Below are positions 42,624 to 51,056 of a stretch of DNA of 64,000 nt, piece by piece. The position numbers and the translations under genes were made by a program. The notes under the pieces are model-generated. The model searched no databases. It was not told the origin of the DNA and saw only the letters and a list, made by a program, of their open reading frames with translations. Position 1 is the stretch's first letter. Each line of letters opens with the position of its first letter. The stretch covers positions 70,961-134,960 of the forward strand of contig JAWRHV010000022.1 in NCBI GenBank assembly GCA_040266995.1. The letters are read 5' to 3'. The stretch comes from UBA4312 sp040266995. Lineage in GTDB: Bacteria > Bacillota_I > Bacilli_A > Erysipelotrichales > Erysipelotrichaceae.

Positions 42624-43571
42624 TGTGATTGGAAAGTGATAATGTCCCAGTAGATGGAATTGGAAAATGTCCCGCCTTGTTTATATGCATCTAAATGAAT
42701 CAATTTCTAAAAACAATATACAATGATGATTATCCAGGAGGGTATCATCTTATGAGAAAGGTAAATCTTACAATGAACTAACAATTGAAATATGAAACCA
42801 TTAAAGAACTCGTCGACCATAACGGCAATAAACAACGTGCGGCCTGCAGGACCCTGGGTGTCACGATTGAGACCACCAGCGTCTCCCAGGCAAAGGGGCA
42901 GATCGAGCGGGCCAACGGTACCTTCCAGGAACGCCTGGTCAACGAGCTGCGGCTGGAAGGGATCGATTCTATCAAAGAGGCCAACCGGTATCTCTACGAG
43001 GTGTTCGTGCCTGATTTTAACAGCCGGTTTGCCGAGGATCCTTCTACCGTGCCTTCTGTCATGGAACAGGCACCGGACAGCAACAGGATCAACCAGATCC
43101 TGGCTGTACTATCGCCTAGAAAATTCGATAACGGCTCTTCCGTCAAATATTTCGGACAGTATTACCAGGCCTATGATGAGGATCATCAGCTTATCTGTTT
43201 CAAGCCGAAGACCCGATGTCTTGTGATCCGTGCTTTTGATGGTGAGCTTTATGTGACGGTCGATGAAAAAGTATATCTGCTTCTTCCATGTACCAGGAAA
43301 AAGAAGGTATCCGAACAGTTCGATACAGCACAGCAGGAACCGAAAAAGAGGAAACAGTATATTCCTCCAATGACCCATCCATGGAAGATCCGCGCTTTCC
43401 TTGATCACAGGGAAAAAGCTCACAATTCCCACGTTTACGCATAGTAAAAAGCGGGATACAGTCGTCTTTCAGGCAATATATACATGACGCATATTATTTG
43501 CCGGAATGGATACTTGTTTTTCCCGCTTATGTTTAATTTTTTTCAGGACATTTTCATAAACTATTGACATG
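42624..43571 (+). mobile_element. Decayed ISNCY-like insertion sequence
   Basis: Left end is the 66-base sequence also found alone at 27116-27181. The right end is placed near CAGGACATTTTCATAAAC (about 43543-43560), which carries the inverted form of the GGAAAATGTCC unit. It encloses one damaged transposase gene. The exact right boundary and target duplication are not resolved. Confidence 0.6.
42752..43444 (+). pseudogene. ISNCY-type transposase with nonsense codon and internal deletion
   Basis: ATG at 42752 behind CAGGAGGG reads MRKVNLTMN then TAA, and continues in frame QLKYETIKELVDHNGNKQRA. The reading then jumps from the N-terminal HTH (RAACRTLGV) straight to TIETTSVSQAKGQIERANGT, the third part of the integrase core. 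The remaining HTH and the first catalytic Asp residues are missing. C-terminal part LYVTVDEKVYLLLPC is intact. Cannot transpose itself. Confidence 0.8.
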
Positions 43572-43654
43572 GCTTTATTCGCTCAAAAGAACATCCGCCA
43601 TAAAAGTAGTTCCCTTCAATGCTTGACACTATCTTTGGCATTTGAGGGGATATA

Positions 43655-44560
43655 TTATTTTACCATTTCTAAAGTCTTATTCTTAAGACTATCTCTTTCC
43701 CCAAATTTTCTATCGGCTATCAAAAGTTCTATAGCTCCTTTCGGACAAGCTTTTCTACAATTTCCACAACGAATACACTCTAAGTGATTGGCATCCTTTA
43801 CAGGGTCAACATTCATCAAGCATACTTTTGCACATTTCCCACACTTTATACACTTATCACAGTTGATTTTGTATCTGTAAAAAGATACTTTATTAAACAA
43901 GGAATATATGGCTCCCAAAGGACATATCAGCTTACAAAAAGGTCTATATATCATAATTGATAAAATAATTGTGGTAAGTAGGATTACATTCTTCCATACA
44001 AATAAAAACCCGATTGACCCTCTCATAGCTTTATTAAGTAGAACTAAAGGAATCCCTCCCTCTAACGTTCCTACAGGGCATATAAACTTACAAAAATAAG
44101 GATAGCTGTTTCCAATGTCATTTACCAAGTACATAGGAAGGAGTATGACAAATACAAGCAAAATCACATACTTTAATTTTACTAGTATTTTTTCTTTAGG
44201 CATTGTTCTTATCTTTTTAGGGAAAGGTATTTTGTGGAGTAAATCCTGAAAGAAACCGAAAGGGCATAAAAAACCGCATACAAGTCTTCCAAACAAACTT
44301 CCTATGAGAAGTAAAAAGCCGACAACATAAAAAGGAAATCTTCCTCCGCTTTTTCCTATGACAGCCTGTAGGGAGCCTATGGGGCAAGACCCCAAAGCTC
44401 CTACACAAGAATAACAATTAAGTCCGGGAACACAGGCATTTTTTATATTTCCTTTATATATTTTCCCTGAAATATAGCCGGCTACATTTCCGTTTGTTAT
44501 TAATGTCGCCAGAGTTTGGATTTTATGCCTGAAAGAATTAAGTTTATTTTTCTTTTTCAT
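43655..44560 (-). CDS. Membrane-bound 4Fe-4S protein (NapH/CcoG-like)
   Basis: 301 residues from the ATG at 44560 (AGGTG 6 bases upstream). About five membrane segments with CPIG, CGFLCPFGF, CKFICPVG and CKLICPLG Cys-Pro motifs at their ends, then two ferredoxin motifs CDKCIKCGKCAKVC and CIRCGNCRKACPKG. It would move electrons across or along the membrane. Last gene of a redox operon with a CXXC peptide and a TlpA-type thioredoxin, suggesting electron supply to extracytoplasmic thiols. Confidence 0.88.
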   Translation of the reverse strand: MKKKNKLNSFRHKIQTLATLITNGNVAGYISGKIYKGNIKNACVPGLNCYSCVGALGSCPIGSLQAVIGKSGGRFPFYVVGFLLLIGSLFGRLVCGFLCPFGFFQDLLHKIPFPKKIRTMPKEKILVKLKYVILLVFVILLPMYLVNDIGNSYPYFCKFICPVGTLEGGIPLVLLNKAMRGSIGFLFVWKNVILLTTIILSIMIYRPFCKLICPLGAIYSLFNKVSFYRYKINCDKCIKCGKCAKVCLMNVDPVKDANHLECIRCGNCRKACPKGAIELLIADRKFGERDSLKNKTLEMVK

Positions 44561-44569
44561 AAAATACAC

Positions 44570-44713
44570 CTATCCAATCCCTATACATTCCATACAAATC
44601 CTGATAGCCTTATTCAATACTATAAGATTTTCATGCTTTGCAAGTACTCCATATAATACAAATCCTATTCCCGTTAAAAATATAGCCGAAGATACTACAT
44701 TTTTTCTTTTCAT
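44570..44713 (-). CDS. CD1871A-family CXXC-motif membrane peptide
   Basis: 47 residues: MKRKNVVSSAIFLTGIGFVL, then YGVLAKHENLIVLNKAIRI and CMECIGIG at the end. One membrane helix and a C-terminal CxxC. The length and motif fit the small CD1871A family known beside TlpA and membrane ferredoxin genes in Clostridia. GGTGAGG precedes the ATG. Possibly a thiol relay subunit. Confidence 0.8.
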   Translation of the reverse strand: MKRKNVVSSAIFLTGIGFVLYGVLAKHENLIVLNKAIRICMECIGIG

Positions 44714-44728
44714 ATCCTCACCGCCTGT

Positions 44729-45355
44729 TTATTTTTTAGTAATATTTTTAAGTTCCTTATCAATTACCTTTGACCATTCTTCTTTGGATTTATCTCCTAA
44801 ATATTCTTCTCCAACAATATTTCCATCTTTATCTACAAAGAAAGTATATGGAAGGGCATCCGTCTTTTGAAGAAGAGTTTGCATCAAATTTTCGTCCCAG
44901 AAGATTACTTTCATATTACTTTTGCTCTTGCTTAAAACTTGCGATACCGCTTTTCTTGAGTTTTCATCAGGATTTCCTTTTGAATCCATATCAATATTAA
45001 CGCCTAATACACCTACTTTTTTATCCTTGTATTCATTGGATAATTCAGCCAAATGTGGTAACTCTTCCATACAAGGATTGCAGGTTGAAGAAAATAAGTT
45101 TACCATAGTTAAATCATTTTCTTTAAATACATCTTGAGTAACTTTATTCTTTTGTAAGTCCATTGTTTCAAATTTCCCGATATTGCCACTCTTTGTATCT
45201 TTTTTTGTTTCACTTGCAGCAGGTTTACTATCCGTGGAAACCCTTTTGCTTTCTTTTTGTCCACAAGCCGCAAGTCCAAATGCCATGGTTCCTATAAGAC
45301 AAAATGCAAATACTTTTTTTAACATAGATTTTTTCTTCATAAAATTTTTACTCAT
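44729..45355 (-). CDS. TlpA-like thiol-disulfide oxidoreductase lipoprotein
   Basis: 208 residues; signal peptide with lipobox GLAAC (Cys near residue 31), Lys/Ser-rich linker, then a thioredoxin fold with active site SSTCNPCMEEL, VGVLGVNIDMD and cis-Pro loop ALPYTFFVDKDG. Anchored outside the membrane. GGAGG lies 9 bases before the ATG. Probably reduces or oxidises surface protein thiols using electrons from the membrane ferredoxin. Confidence 0.9.
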   Translation of the reverse strand: MSKNFMKKKSMLKKVFAFCLIGTMAFGLAACGQKESKRVSTDSKPAASETKKDTKSGNIGKFETMDLQKNKVTQDVFKENDLTMVNLFSSTCNPCMEELPHLAELSNEYKDKKVGVLGVNIDMDSKGNPDENSRKAVSQVLSKSKSNMKVIFWDENLMQTLLQKTDALPYTFFVDKDGNIVGEEYLGDKSKEEWSKVIDKELKNITKK

Positions 45356-45430
45356 AATATGACCTCCATTTTTTATTTATCATAATTTTATCATTGAAGG
45401 TGTTAAATCCATGTTAAGAAAAAAAGAAAG

Positions 45431-46099
45431 CTAATTTTTCAAAAAGTAGCCTTCTCCGATTTTATTAATAATTGGATTGTATCCCAAAACTTCTTTTATT
45501 TTTTTTCTAAGTGAAGCTAAGTGTACTCTTATGGAATTACTGAAGTAGTCTACTTCGCTGTCCCAAGCGTGAGCCAAAAGATCTTCCGGATTTACAATTC
45601 TATCTTTATTAAAAAGCAAATACTCAATAATTGCAGTCTCTTTTTTAGTCAGTTTTAATTCACTCCCTCTGACATAAAGAATCCTTTTTTTCGTGTCAAA
45701 CTCAAGCTCACCACAGGATATTTTCATATCCTTAAGCTGAAATTCTCTTCTAAGAAGTGCTTTTACTCTCATCTCCAGTTCTTCAAAATAAAATGGTTTC
45801 GTTAGGTAATCACTTGCTCCAAGTTCAAAGCCTTCTACTTTTGACTCTATATTTGAATTGGCGGTTAAGATAAGTACCTTGGAATTTTCTCTTTCCTTAT
45901 TCAAATACTTTAATAACTCAAACCCCGTCATATCAGGAAGATTTAAATCAAAAATATATAAATCATGTTCTTCTGCTAAAATATATTCTAAAGCTTCATC
46001 ACCATACGATGCCTTATCTACATAATAGCCAAGTGTACTTAAACCTTCAGCAATAGAATCCAGTAATTCTATTTCATCTTCTACAAATAGTATTTTCAT
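45431..46099 (-). CDS. OmpR-family response regulator of the thiol-redox operon
   Basis: 222 residues, receiver with FVEDEIE, D51 in LYIFDLNLPDMTGF, Lys in LTKPFYF, and winged helix with LTKKETAIIEYLL, SIRVHLASLRKKI and KIGEGYFL. Overlaps the kinase stop by 4 bases. Order kinase then regulator is the reverse of the other two systems in the window. Confidence 0.9.
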   Translation of the reverse strand: MKILFVEDEIELLDSIAEGLSTLGYYVDKASYGDEALEYILAEEHDLYIFDLNLPDMTGFELLKYLNKERENSKVLILTANSNIESKVEGFELGASDYLTKPFYFEELEMRVKALLRREFQLKDMKISCGELEFDTKKRILYVRGSELKLTKKETAIIEYLLFNKDRIVNPEDLLAHAWDSEVDYFSNSIRVHLASLRKKIKEVLGYNPIINKIGEGYFLKN

Positions 46100-47208
46100 A
46101 ATCTTCCTCTCCCTTTAAAGTATATTTCTACAGCTGTTCCTTTTGGAACATTATCTTTAATCTGTATTTTTGCTCTATGATGATCAAATACTTTTTTTGA
46201 AAAAGAAAGTCCCATTCCTATTCCGTCTTTTTTCTTCTTTTCAAGGTCTTCGCCTCTAAAAAACGGTTCAAAAATATGTGCCTTATCCATTTCTTTAATT
46301 CCCATACCTGTATCACATATTTTTATGTAGATATTATCTTTAACATTTTCCAAAGCTACTTTTACAGTCTCTCCTTTGTAGCTATATTTTATGGCATTAT
46401 CCAACAAATTAAAAAAAGCTTGATACAAAAGTATATAATTTCCTATGACATTAAAATTTTTATAATCCTTATTTTCACTTAAAGCTAAACTGTCAAACTC
46501 CAATTTTATATTTTCTTTTTCAGCTATTTCTTCAAAATCAATAAGTAAATCTTCAATTAAAATATCCAGAGGTATATCTTCTTTTAACTCCATTCTTTCA
46601 ATATGGGAAAAGTCTAAAATCTTACTGATTATATTATTTAGCTTGTTGACCTGAACAGATACGATTTTCAGTAATTCTTTGGCTTCTTTTTCCTCGTATG
46701 CCTTTTTATTAAATACTTCTATCTTTGTTTGAAGTACGGCAAGGGGAGTTTTTAGCTGATGAGCAACATAAGACGAAAAATTCTTTTGCATCTCAAAGGA
46801 ATTTTTAAGTTTATTCATCAGATTATTAAATGAATCTATTAAGCTGCTAATCTCAACTGCACGAGAAGAAAGTTCAACTGAATAGCTTAAATTTTGTCTA
46901 TCCATATCATCCATATGTTTTGATAATTTCTTAATCGGAGACAAATATCTTCCCAAGAAAACATATGTGATTAATGTCCCTAAACTTGTTGTTAAAAATG
47001 CAAATATATATCCATATATTTTTAACTTTGTACTAAAAGTATCAATATTATATATTTCAATTTGCATATCATCGAGTGGTATAACCAAATCCTTTAAAAC
47101 CAAAGATAATGAATAATTGAGCAATACTATCAAAACTAAATTACAAACAAGCAATATACATCCAACTAGTAAAGTTAATTGCTTTTGCATACTTTTTTTC
47201 TTTTTCAA
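46096..47208 (-). CDS. Sensor histidine kinase of the thiol-redox operon
   Basis: 370 residues. Two membrane segments (residues about 10-33 and 58-85) flank a short outer loop of about 25 residues, then HAMP, H-box SSYVAHQLKTPLAVL, N-box FNLLDNAIKYS, DTGMGIKEMD and GIGMGLSFSKKV. First gene of the five-gene operon. AT-rich. Confidence 0.9.
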   Translation of the reverse strand: MKKKKSMQKQLTLLVGCILLVCNLVLIVLLNYSLSLVLKDLVIPLDDMQIEIYNIDTFSTKLKIYGYIFAFLTTSLGTLITYVFLGRYLSPIKKLSKHMDDMDRQNLSYSVELSSRAVEISSLIDSFNNLMNKLKNSFEMQKNFSSYVAHQLKTPLAVLQTKIEVFNKKAYEEKEAKELLKIVSVQVNKLNNIISKILDFSHIERMELKEDIPLDILIEDLLIDFEEIAEKENIKLEFDSLALSENKDYKNFNVIGNYILLYQAFFNLLDNAIKYSYKGETVKVALENVKDNIYIKICDTGMGIKEMDKAHIFEPFFRGEDLEKKKKDGIGMGLSFSKKVFDHHRAKIQIKDNVPKGTAVEIYFKGRGRL

Positions 47209-47661
47209 TACTTGTCCATCCTCCTGTTTATTATATTTTGCATTATCTACCTTAATTAGACCTATTATTTTTTAAATAAATTATATAAGTTTTGTAAATA
47301 TTTCTTAATATATTTTTTTAATATTAATTCAAGAAATTTCGCTTTGTCTTAAAAATATATCAAAGTAATTAAAACGGTAATCGGATTTATTATAACATTT
47401 TTATCAAACAGAATAAACCTTATCCATTTTTGCTGTACTATGGTAACATCGACAAATTTATGATATAATTTTAAATATAGATTAATACTAGCTTATTGCT
47501 TGATACTTTGATAATTTTTTTGCAGCTTTTGTAGACCAACTAAGGAAAGTCAATAGTTGTTTTTTAAAATTGTAGGAATATTTTTCAGTTACAAAATCTA
47601 AAAATGTGCATAGCAAATAAGCCACGTGCATTTTCTATTTTGAGGCAACACTTTTAATAAT
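47209..47661. other. AT-rich spacer between the thiol-redox kinase and IS110
   Basis: 453 bases without a gene. The part near 47209 must hold the kinase promoter, but many AT-rich options prevent a firm call. The part near 47500-47660 is probably the 3' non-coding end of the IS110 copy. Confidence 0.4.
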
Positions 47662-48939
47662 TTATGCGGCCAACTTACTATTTTCACGAATTAGTTTTTG
47701 ATGTTTTTCCGGTGTTCTTGATTCAAACGATTTTTGATTTCTAAGAACAGCAAAAATAATTTGAACCATTTTTCTCATAACTGCACACATTACAACTTTG
47801 TACGGTTTTTCAGCTATTTTCTTTTCAAAATAAGCTTGCATAACAGGGTTTAAATATTCTCTGTTGCGATTCGGATATACATTAGACTTTGCCAACATAT
47901 AGAGAATTAGGCGAACATGAGATGATCCTCGTTTAGAGATTTTATTGTTTTTCCTATTGTATGTTCCACTTTGAGATACTCCCGAATCCTAACCAAAGAA
48001 AGCCACTAATTCTTTCGGTTTCGAGAAATTAGATACATCTCCAAGCTCTGATAAAACGCCACAGGCTGTGTATTCTCCAACACCCGGAATACTTTGTAAA
48101 AGTATCATATCCTTATGAAACATTTCATCTAAAAAAGATAGTCTCTTGATTCCATCATTGATTGCTTTCAAGGCTTCTTGTAGACTGAAAATAACACTTA
48201 CTGTTGTTTGTATAAGCACTGCTGAACTAAGGTTTACTATACAAACTTCAATAGATTTTTCAGCAACCTGCAATAGTTTTTCATACTTTGCTTCAGCATA
48301 AGAATAGCTTTTGTGTGAATTCTCTTTTATCATCTGAATCATGTCTTGCTTATTTTCAGGAGATAAGGCATCTTGTACAGTAGGATATTTTTCAAGCAAA
48401 GACAAAGGTGTTTTCCCTTGCAAGTCCGGAAATACTTTCTTGTAATCCGGAAAGGAAATGTCTAAAAAAGCGATTAAGCGGTTGATGTGTTCCACAATTT
48501 CATCAGTCAATTCTTTGTGTTGTCTGCAAAGCTTTTTGATACTGTTAACGGTATCTGAATGTGTAATTGTTTCATTGTAATTTTTAATACGATATAGTAA
48601 TGCTATATTATATGCATCCGTTTTATCCGATTTTATTTTTCGGATATTGATATTTTTTAATGCTCCACTTTGAATCGGGTTAATTACAATGACTTCATAA
48701 TTATAGATATGAAAAAAATTAGCTAAAATTTGATGATAGTGGGCAGTAGCTTCCATGATAATTACTGCTCTGCTTTCATATTCATATTCTACTTTTTCAA
48801 GTACAGATATGAGTGATTTCATACCAATGATGTCATTAGAAATTTTCATTCTTTTGATGACATCGTTATTCGGCGATAGAATGCAAATGTCACTGAAAGC
48901 TTTACTGACATCAATTCCTACAACAGTTTTTTCTGACAT
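47662..48939 (-). pseudogene. IS110-family transposase with one in-frame amber codon
   Basis: N-terminal part (MSEKTVVGIDVSKAFSDICI, IIMEATAHYHQ, KSDKTDAYNIALLY) is the IS110 DEDD RuvC-like domain; the later LLQSIPGVGEYTACGVLSEL is the transposase_20 domain with the HhH core. TAG at 47989-47991 follows KELVAFFG. The same frame goes on DSGVSQSGTYNRKNNKISKR to the stop at 47662. A single base change of a Leu codon would explain it; otherwise the protein is complete at about 425 residues. AGGAGG precedes the ATG. Confidence 0.88.
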
Positions 48940-49170
48940 AATATACCTCCTATAATTTGGGATGCCCTGTTAATCCAAAACCACAACAGGCTCACGAGTT
49001 ATACAGGTAATCAATAAATGAACCTAACCAACCGAAAAGATGAAAGGTAATGGAATGAGGGTGGAGTCTACAACATGAGTAATTCCTAATTTTGAAACCC
49101 GGCAAGCACATGAAACAATCCCATTTCATCCCTAATATCTACAATTTTATCATGGACGATTAGGTTCATT
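48940..49170 (-). ncRNA. Candidate IS110 bridge-RNA region upstream of the transposase
   Basis: About 230 non-coding bases between the IS110 start codon and the probable element end, the place where IS110-group elements encode their bridge RNA. It holds hairpins such as CCTGTT-13-AACAGG (48966-48990) and a long-range pair TGAACCTAA (49018-49026) with TTAGGTTCA (49161-49169). No loop could be matched to a target or donor. The assignment rests on position and structure. Confidence 0.45.
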
Positions 49171-49219
49171 TTTAAGAACTATGCTTAGAGCTGTTCTTAT
49201 ACTATTAGTATATGAGCAA

Positions 49220-49320
49220 GCACAGTAAGTGTACGGACACTTACGAAAAAATTGATGAAGCAGACCTTCGGGAACTGCTTCTTTTTTTATCAATTTTTAG
49301 CTTGTTAGGGAGACCCTAAG
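49220..49320 (+). promoter_or_regulatory. oriT-like inverted repeats upstream of mobC
   Basis: GTAAGTGT-4-ACACTTAC (49225-49244) and TTAGGG-3-CCCTAA (49305-49319) flank a terminator, 33 bases before mobC. Relaxosome elements of this family usually carry the transfer origin just upstream of mobC. The nick site is not determined. Confidence 0.5.
49257..49288 (+). terminator. Strong terminator/attenuator upstream of mobC
   Basis: GAAGCAG pairs with CTGCTTC (loop with TTCG), followed by seven T. It lies before, not after, the mob genes, so it may attenuate mobC transcription or stop readthrough from the IS110 side. Confidence 0.8.
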
Positions 49321-49352
49321 ACCCCGAAATACATTCAAAGGAGGAACTATCT

Positions 49353-49703
49353 ATGGCAAATAGAATACGAAATGAAAGACTTGAAATTAAACTGACTCAG
49401 GAAGAAAAGGCTCTTTTTGAGGAGAAAAGAAAACTTGCAAAGTGTAGAAATATGAGCCATTTCATCCGCAAGTGCGTTTTGGAAAAGGAAATTTATCAGG
49501 TAGATTTGGAGCCTTTTAGAGATTTACAAGTCTTGCTTTCAAACGCATCAAATAACATCAATCAGATTGCAAAGCGAGTAAATTCGACAGGTGTAATCTA
49601 CAAAGAGGACATCAATGATATGAAAAAACAAATTGAACATTTCTCAAAAGAGCTATGGCAAATTCATTCCCTGCTGCTTAACAGGACTTCCGGAGGTGAT
49701 TAG
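49353..49703 (+). CDS. mobC: MobC-type relaxosome accessory protein
   Basis: 116 residues with AAAGGAGG upstream. RHH-like N-terminus (RLEIKLTQEEKALFEEKRKL, MSHFIRKCVLE) and the MobC core VLLSNASNNINQIAKRVNST. It binds oriT and helps the relaxase nick DNA. Its stop is 5 bases before the relaxase ATG. Confidence 0.9.
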   Translation: MANRIRNERLEIKLTQEEKALFEEKRKLAKCRNMSHFIRKCVLEKEIYQVDLEPFRDLQVLLSNASNNINQIAKRVNSTGVIYKEDINDMKKQIEHFSKELWQIHSLLLNRTSGGD

Positions 49704-49708
49704 TTTTT

Positions 49709-51040
49709 ATGGCTATTACAAAAATACACCCTATCAAATCGACTCTTAATCTTGCTATCGGCTACATTGTAAATGGAGATAAAACAGACGAGCAGCTTTT
49801 AATAAGCACTCATAAATGCCATGAGTCAACTGCTCACACTCAATTTTTAAGGACACGAAATGACGCAGGAACAAAAGGAACCGTTCTTGCAAGACATCTC
49901 ATTCAATCCTTTTTACCGGGAGAAACAAGTCCTGAAATGGCTCACCATATTGGTATGGAGCTGTGTAAAAAGATACTCAAAGACGAGTACGAATTTGTCT
50001 TGTCTACCCACATAGATAAGGGGCATATCCACAATCATATCATCTTCAATAATGTAAATATGGTAACGGGTAGGTGCTACCAGTCTAACAAGAAAAGCTA
50101 CCACCAAATCAGGTATCAAAGCGATAAGTTGTGCAAAGAAAATAACCTATCTGTCATTGACGAGTTTTACGAAAGCTATAAGAAAAAATATAAGACTAAC
50201 GGTAAATCTTGGTATGAAAACGAACAGGCAAAGCATGGGACTTCTTGGAAAAGCAGTCTTCAATTTGACATTGACAGAATGATAAAGCAGTCTAAGGATT
50301 GGGACGAATTTCTAAAGAAAATGACTGATCTTGGCTATAAAATCAAATACGGTAAACACATCGCTTTTAAGCCAAAAGATAAGGCGAGATTTACAAGGGC
50401 TAAAACAATCGGAGAAGATTATACCGAAGAAAGATTAAAAGAACGCATTACAGAAAGAAAGTTTATCAAGACTCCTGCCTTCAAAAAACGCATCGGCAAT
50501 GTTATTGACATAAATACCAATACAAAGGTAAAGGAAAGCAAAGGCTACGAATATTGGGCAACAAAACATAACTTAAATACAATGGCTGAGTCAGTTGTTT
50601 TCATTAGAGAACATGGTATTAAATCCGTTAAACAGCTTGATGAGTATATCCAACAAGCAGCCGGTGAAAGACAAAATTTACAGGACAAAATCAAGGTTAT
50701 TGATAAGGAAGTGCAGGAGCTTTCTGCTACTATGGAACAAGTTCATACCGTTAAAAAATATAGGGCGTGTTATAAGGAATATAAGGTTAATCCGTCTGAT
50801 AAGTCATTTTTTGAAGAGTACAAAGCTCAAATCACCTTATACGAAAATGCCCTTTCAGAACTAAAAAAGTCCTATTCAAAGCTGCCAAATTCAAAGGATA
50901 TTTTAGACAGACTTGATAAATTGCAAGAAAAGAAGAATACCCTCATGCAAGAGTATTCGTCCTCAAAAACCACGATGGACGAGCTTTACAAGATACGAAA
51001 AAATTATGGAATTTATATGGGTAAGGAGATGGAGAGATAA
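49709..51040 (+). CDS. Relaxase/mobilisation nuclease (MobA/VirD2 type)
   Basis: 443 residues. Opens AITKIHPIKSTLNLAIGYIV; catalytic His triad HIDKGHIHNHIIFNNVN (residues about 98-114); Tyr-containing N-terminus and a coiled-coil C-terminal third (LQDKIKVIDKEVQELSATME onward). It nicks oriT and stays bound to the strand during transfer. Length is as expected for Tn1549/CTn5-type relaxases. A perfect 11-base-arm hairpin (51022-51051) separates it from convergent hamB. Confidence 0.92.
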   Translation: MAITKIHPIKSTLNLAIGYIVNGDKTDEQLLISTHKCHESTAHTQFLRTRNDAGTKGTVLARHLIQSFLPGETSPEMAHHIGMELCKKILKDEYEFVLSTHIDKGHIHNHIIFNNVNMVTGRCYQSNKKSYHQIRYQSDKLCKENNLSVIDEFYESYKKKYKTNGKSWYENEQAKHGTSWKSSLQFDIDRMIKQSKDWDEFLKKMTDLGYKIKYGKHIAFKPKDKARFTRAKTIGEDYTEERLKERITERKFIKTPAFKKRIGNVIDINTNTKVKESKGYEYWATKHNLNTMAESVVFIREHGIKSVKQLDEYIQQAAGERQNLQDKIKVIDKEVQELSATMEQVHTVKKYRACYKEYKVNPSDKSFFEEYKAQITLYENALSELKKSYSKLPNSKDILDRLDKLQEKKNTLMQEYSSSKTTMDELYKIRKNYGIYMGKEMER

Positions 51041-51056
51041 CCATCTCCTTACAATC

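Noticed and set aside
42264..47991. Recoding of TAG (pyrrolysine or suppressor) as the reason for two lone amber codons
   Set aside because: One of the two genes is a transposase, other lesions nearby are TAA or frameshifts, and no pyrrolysine genes are seen; random mutation is enough.
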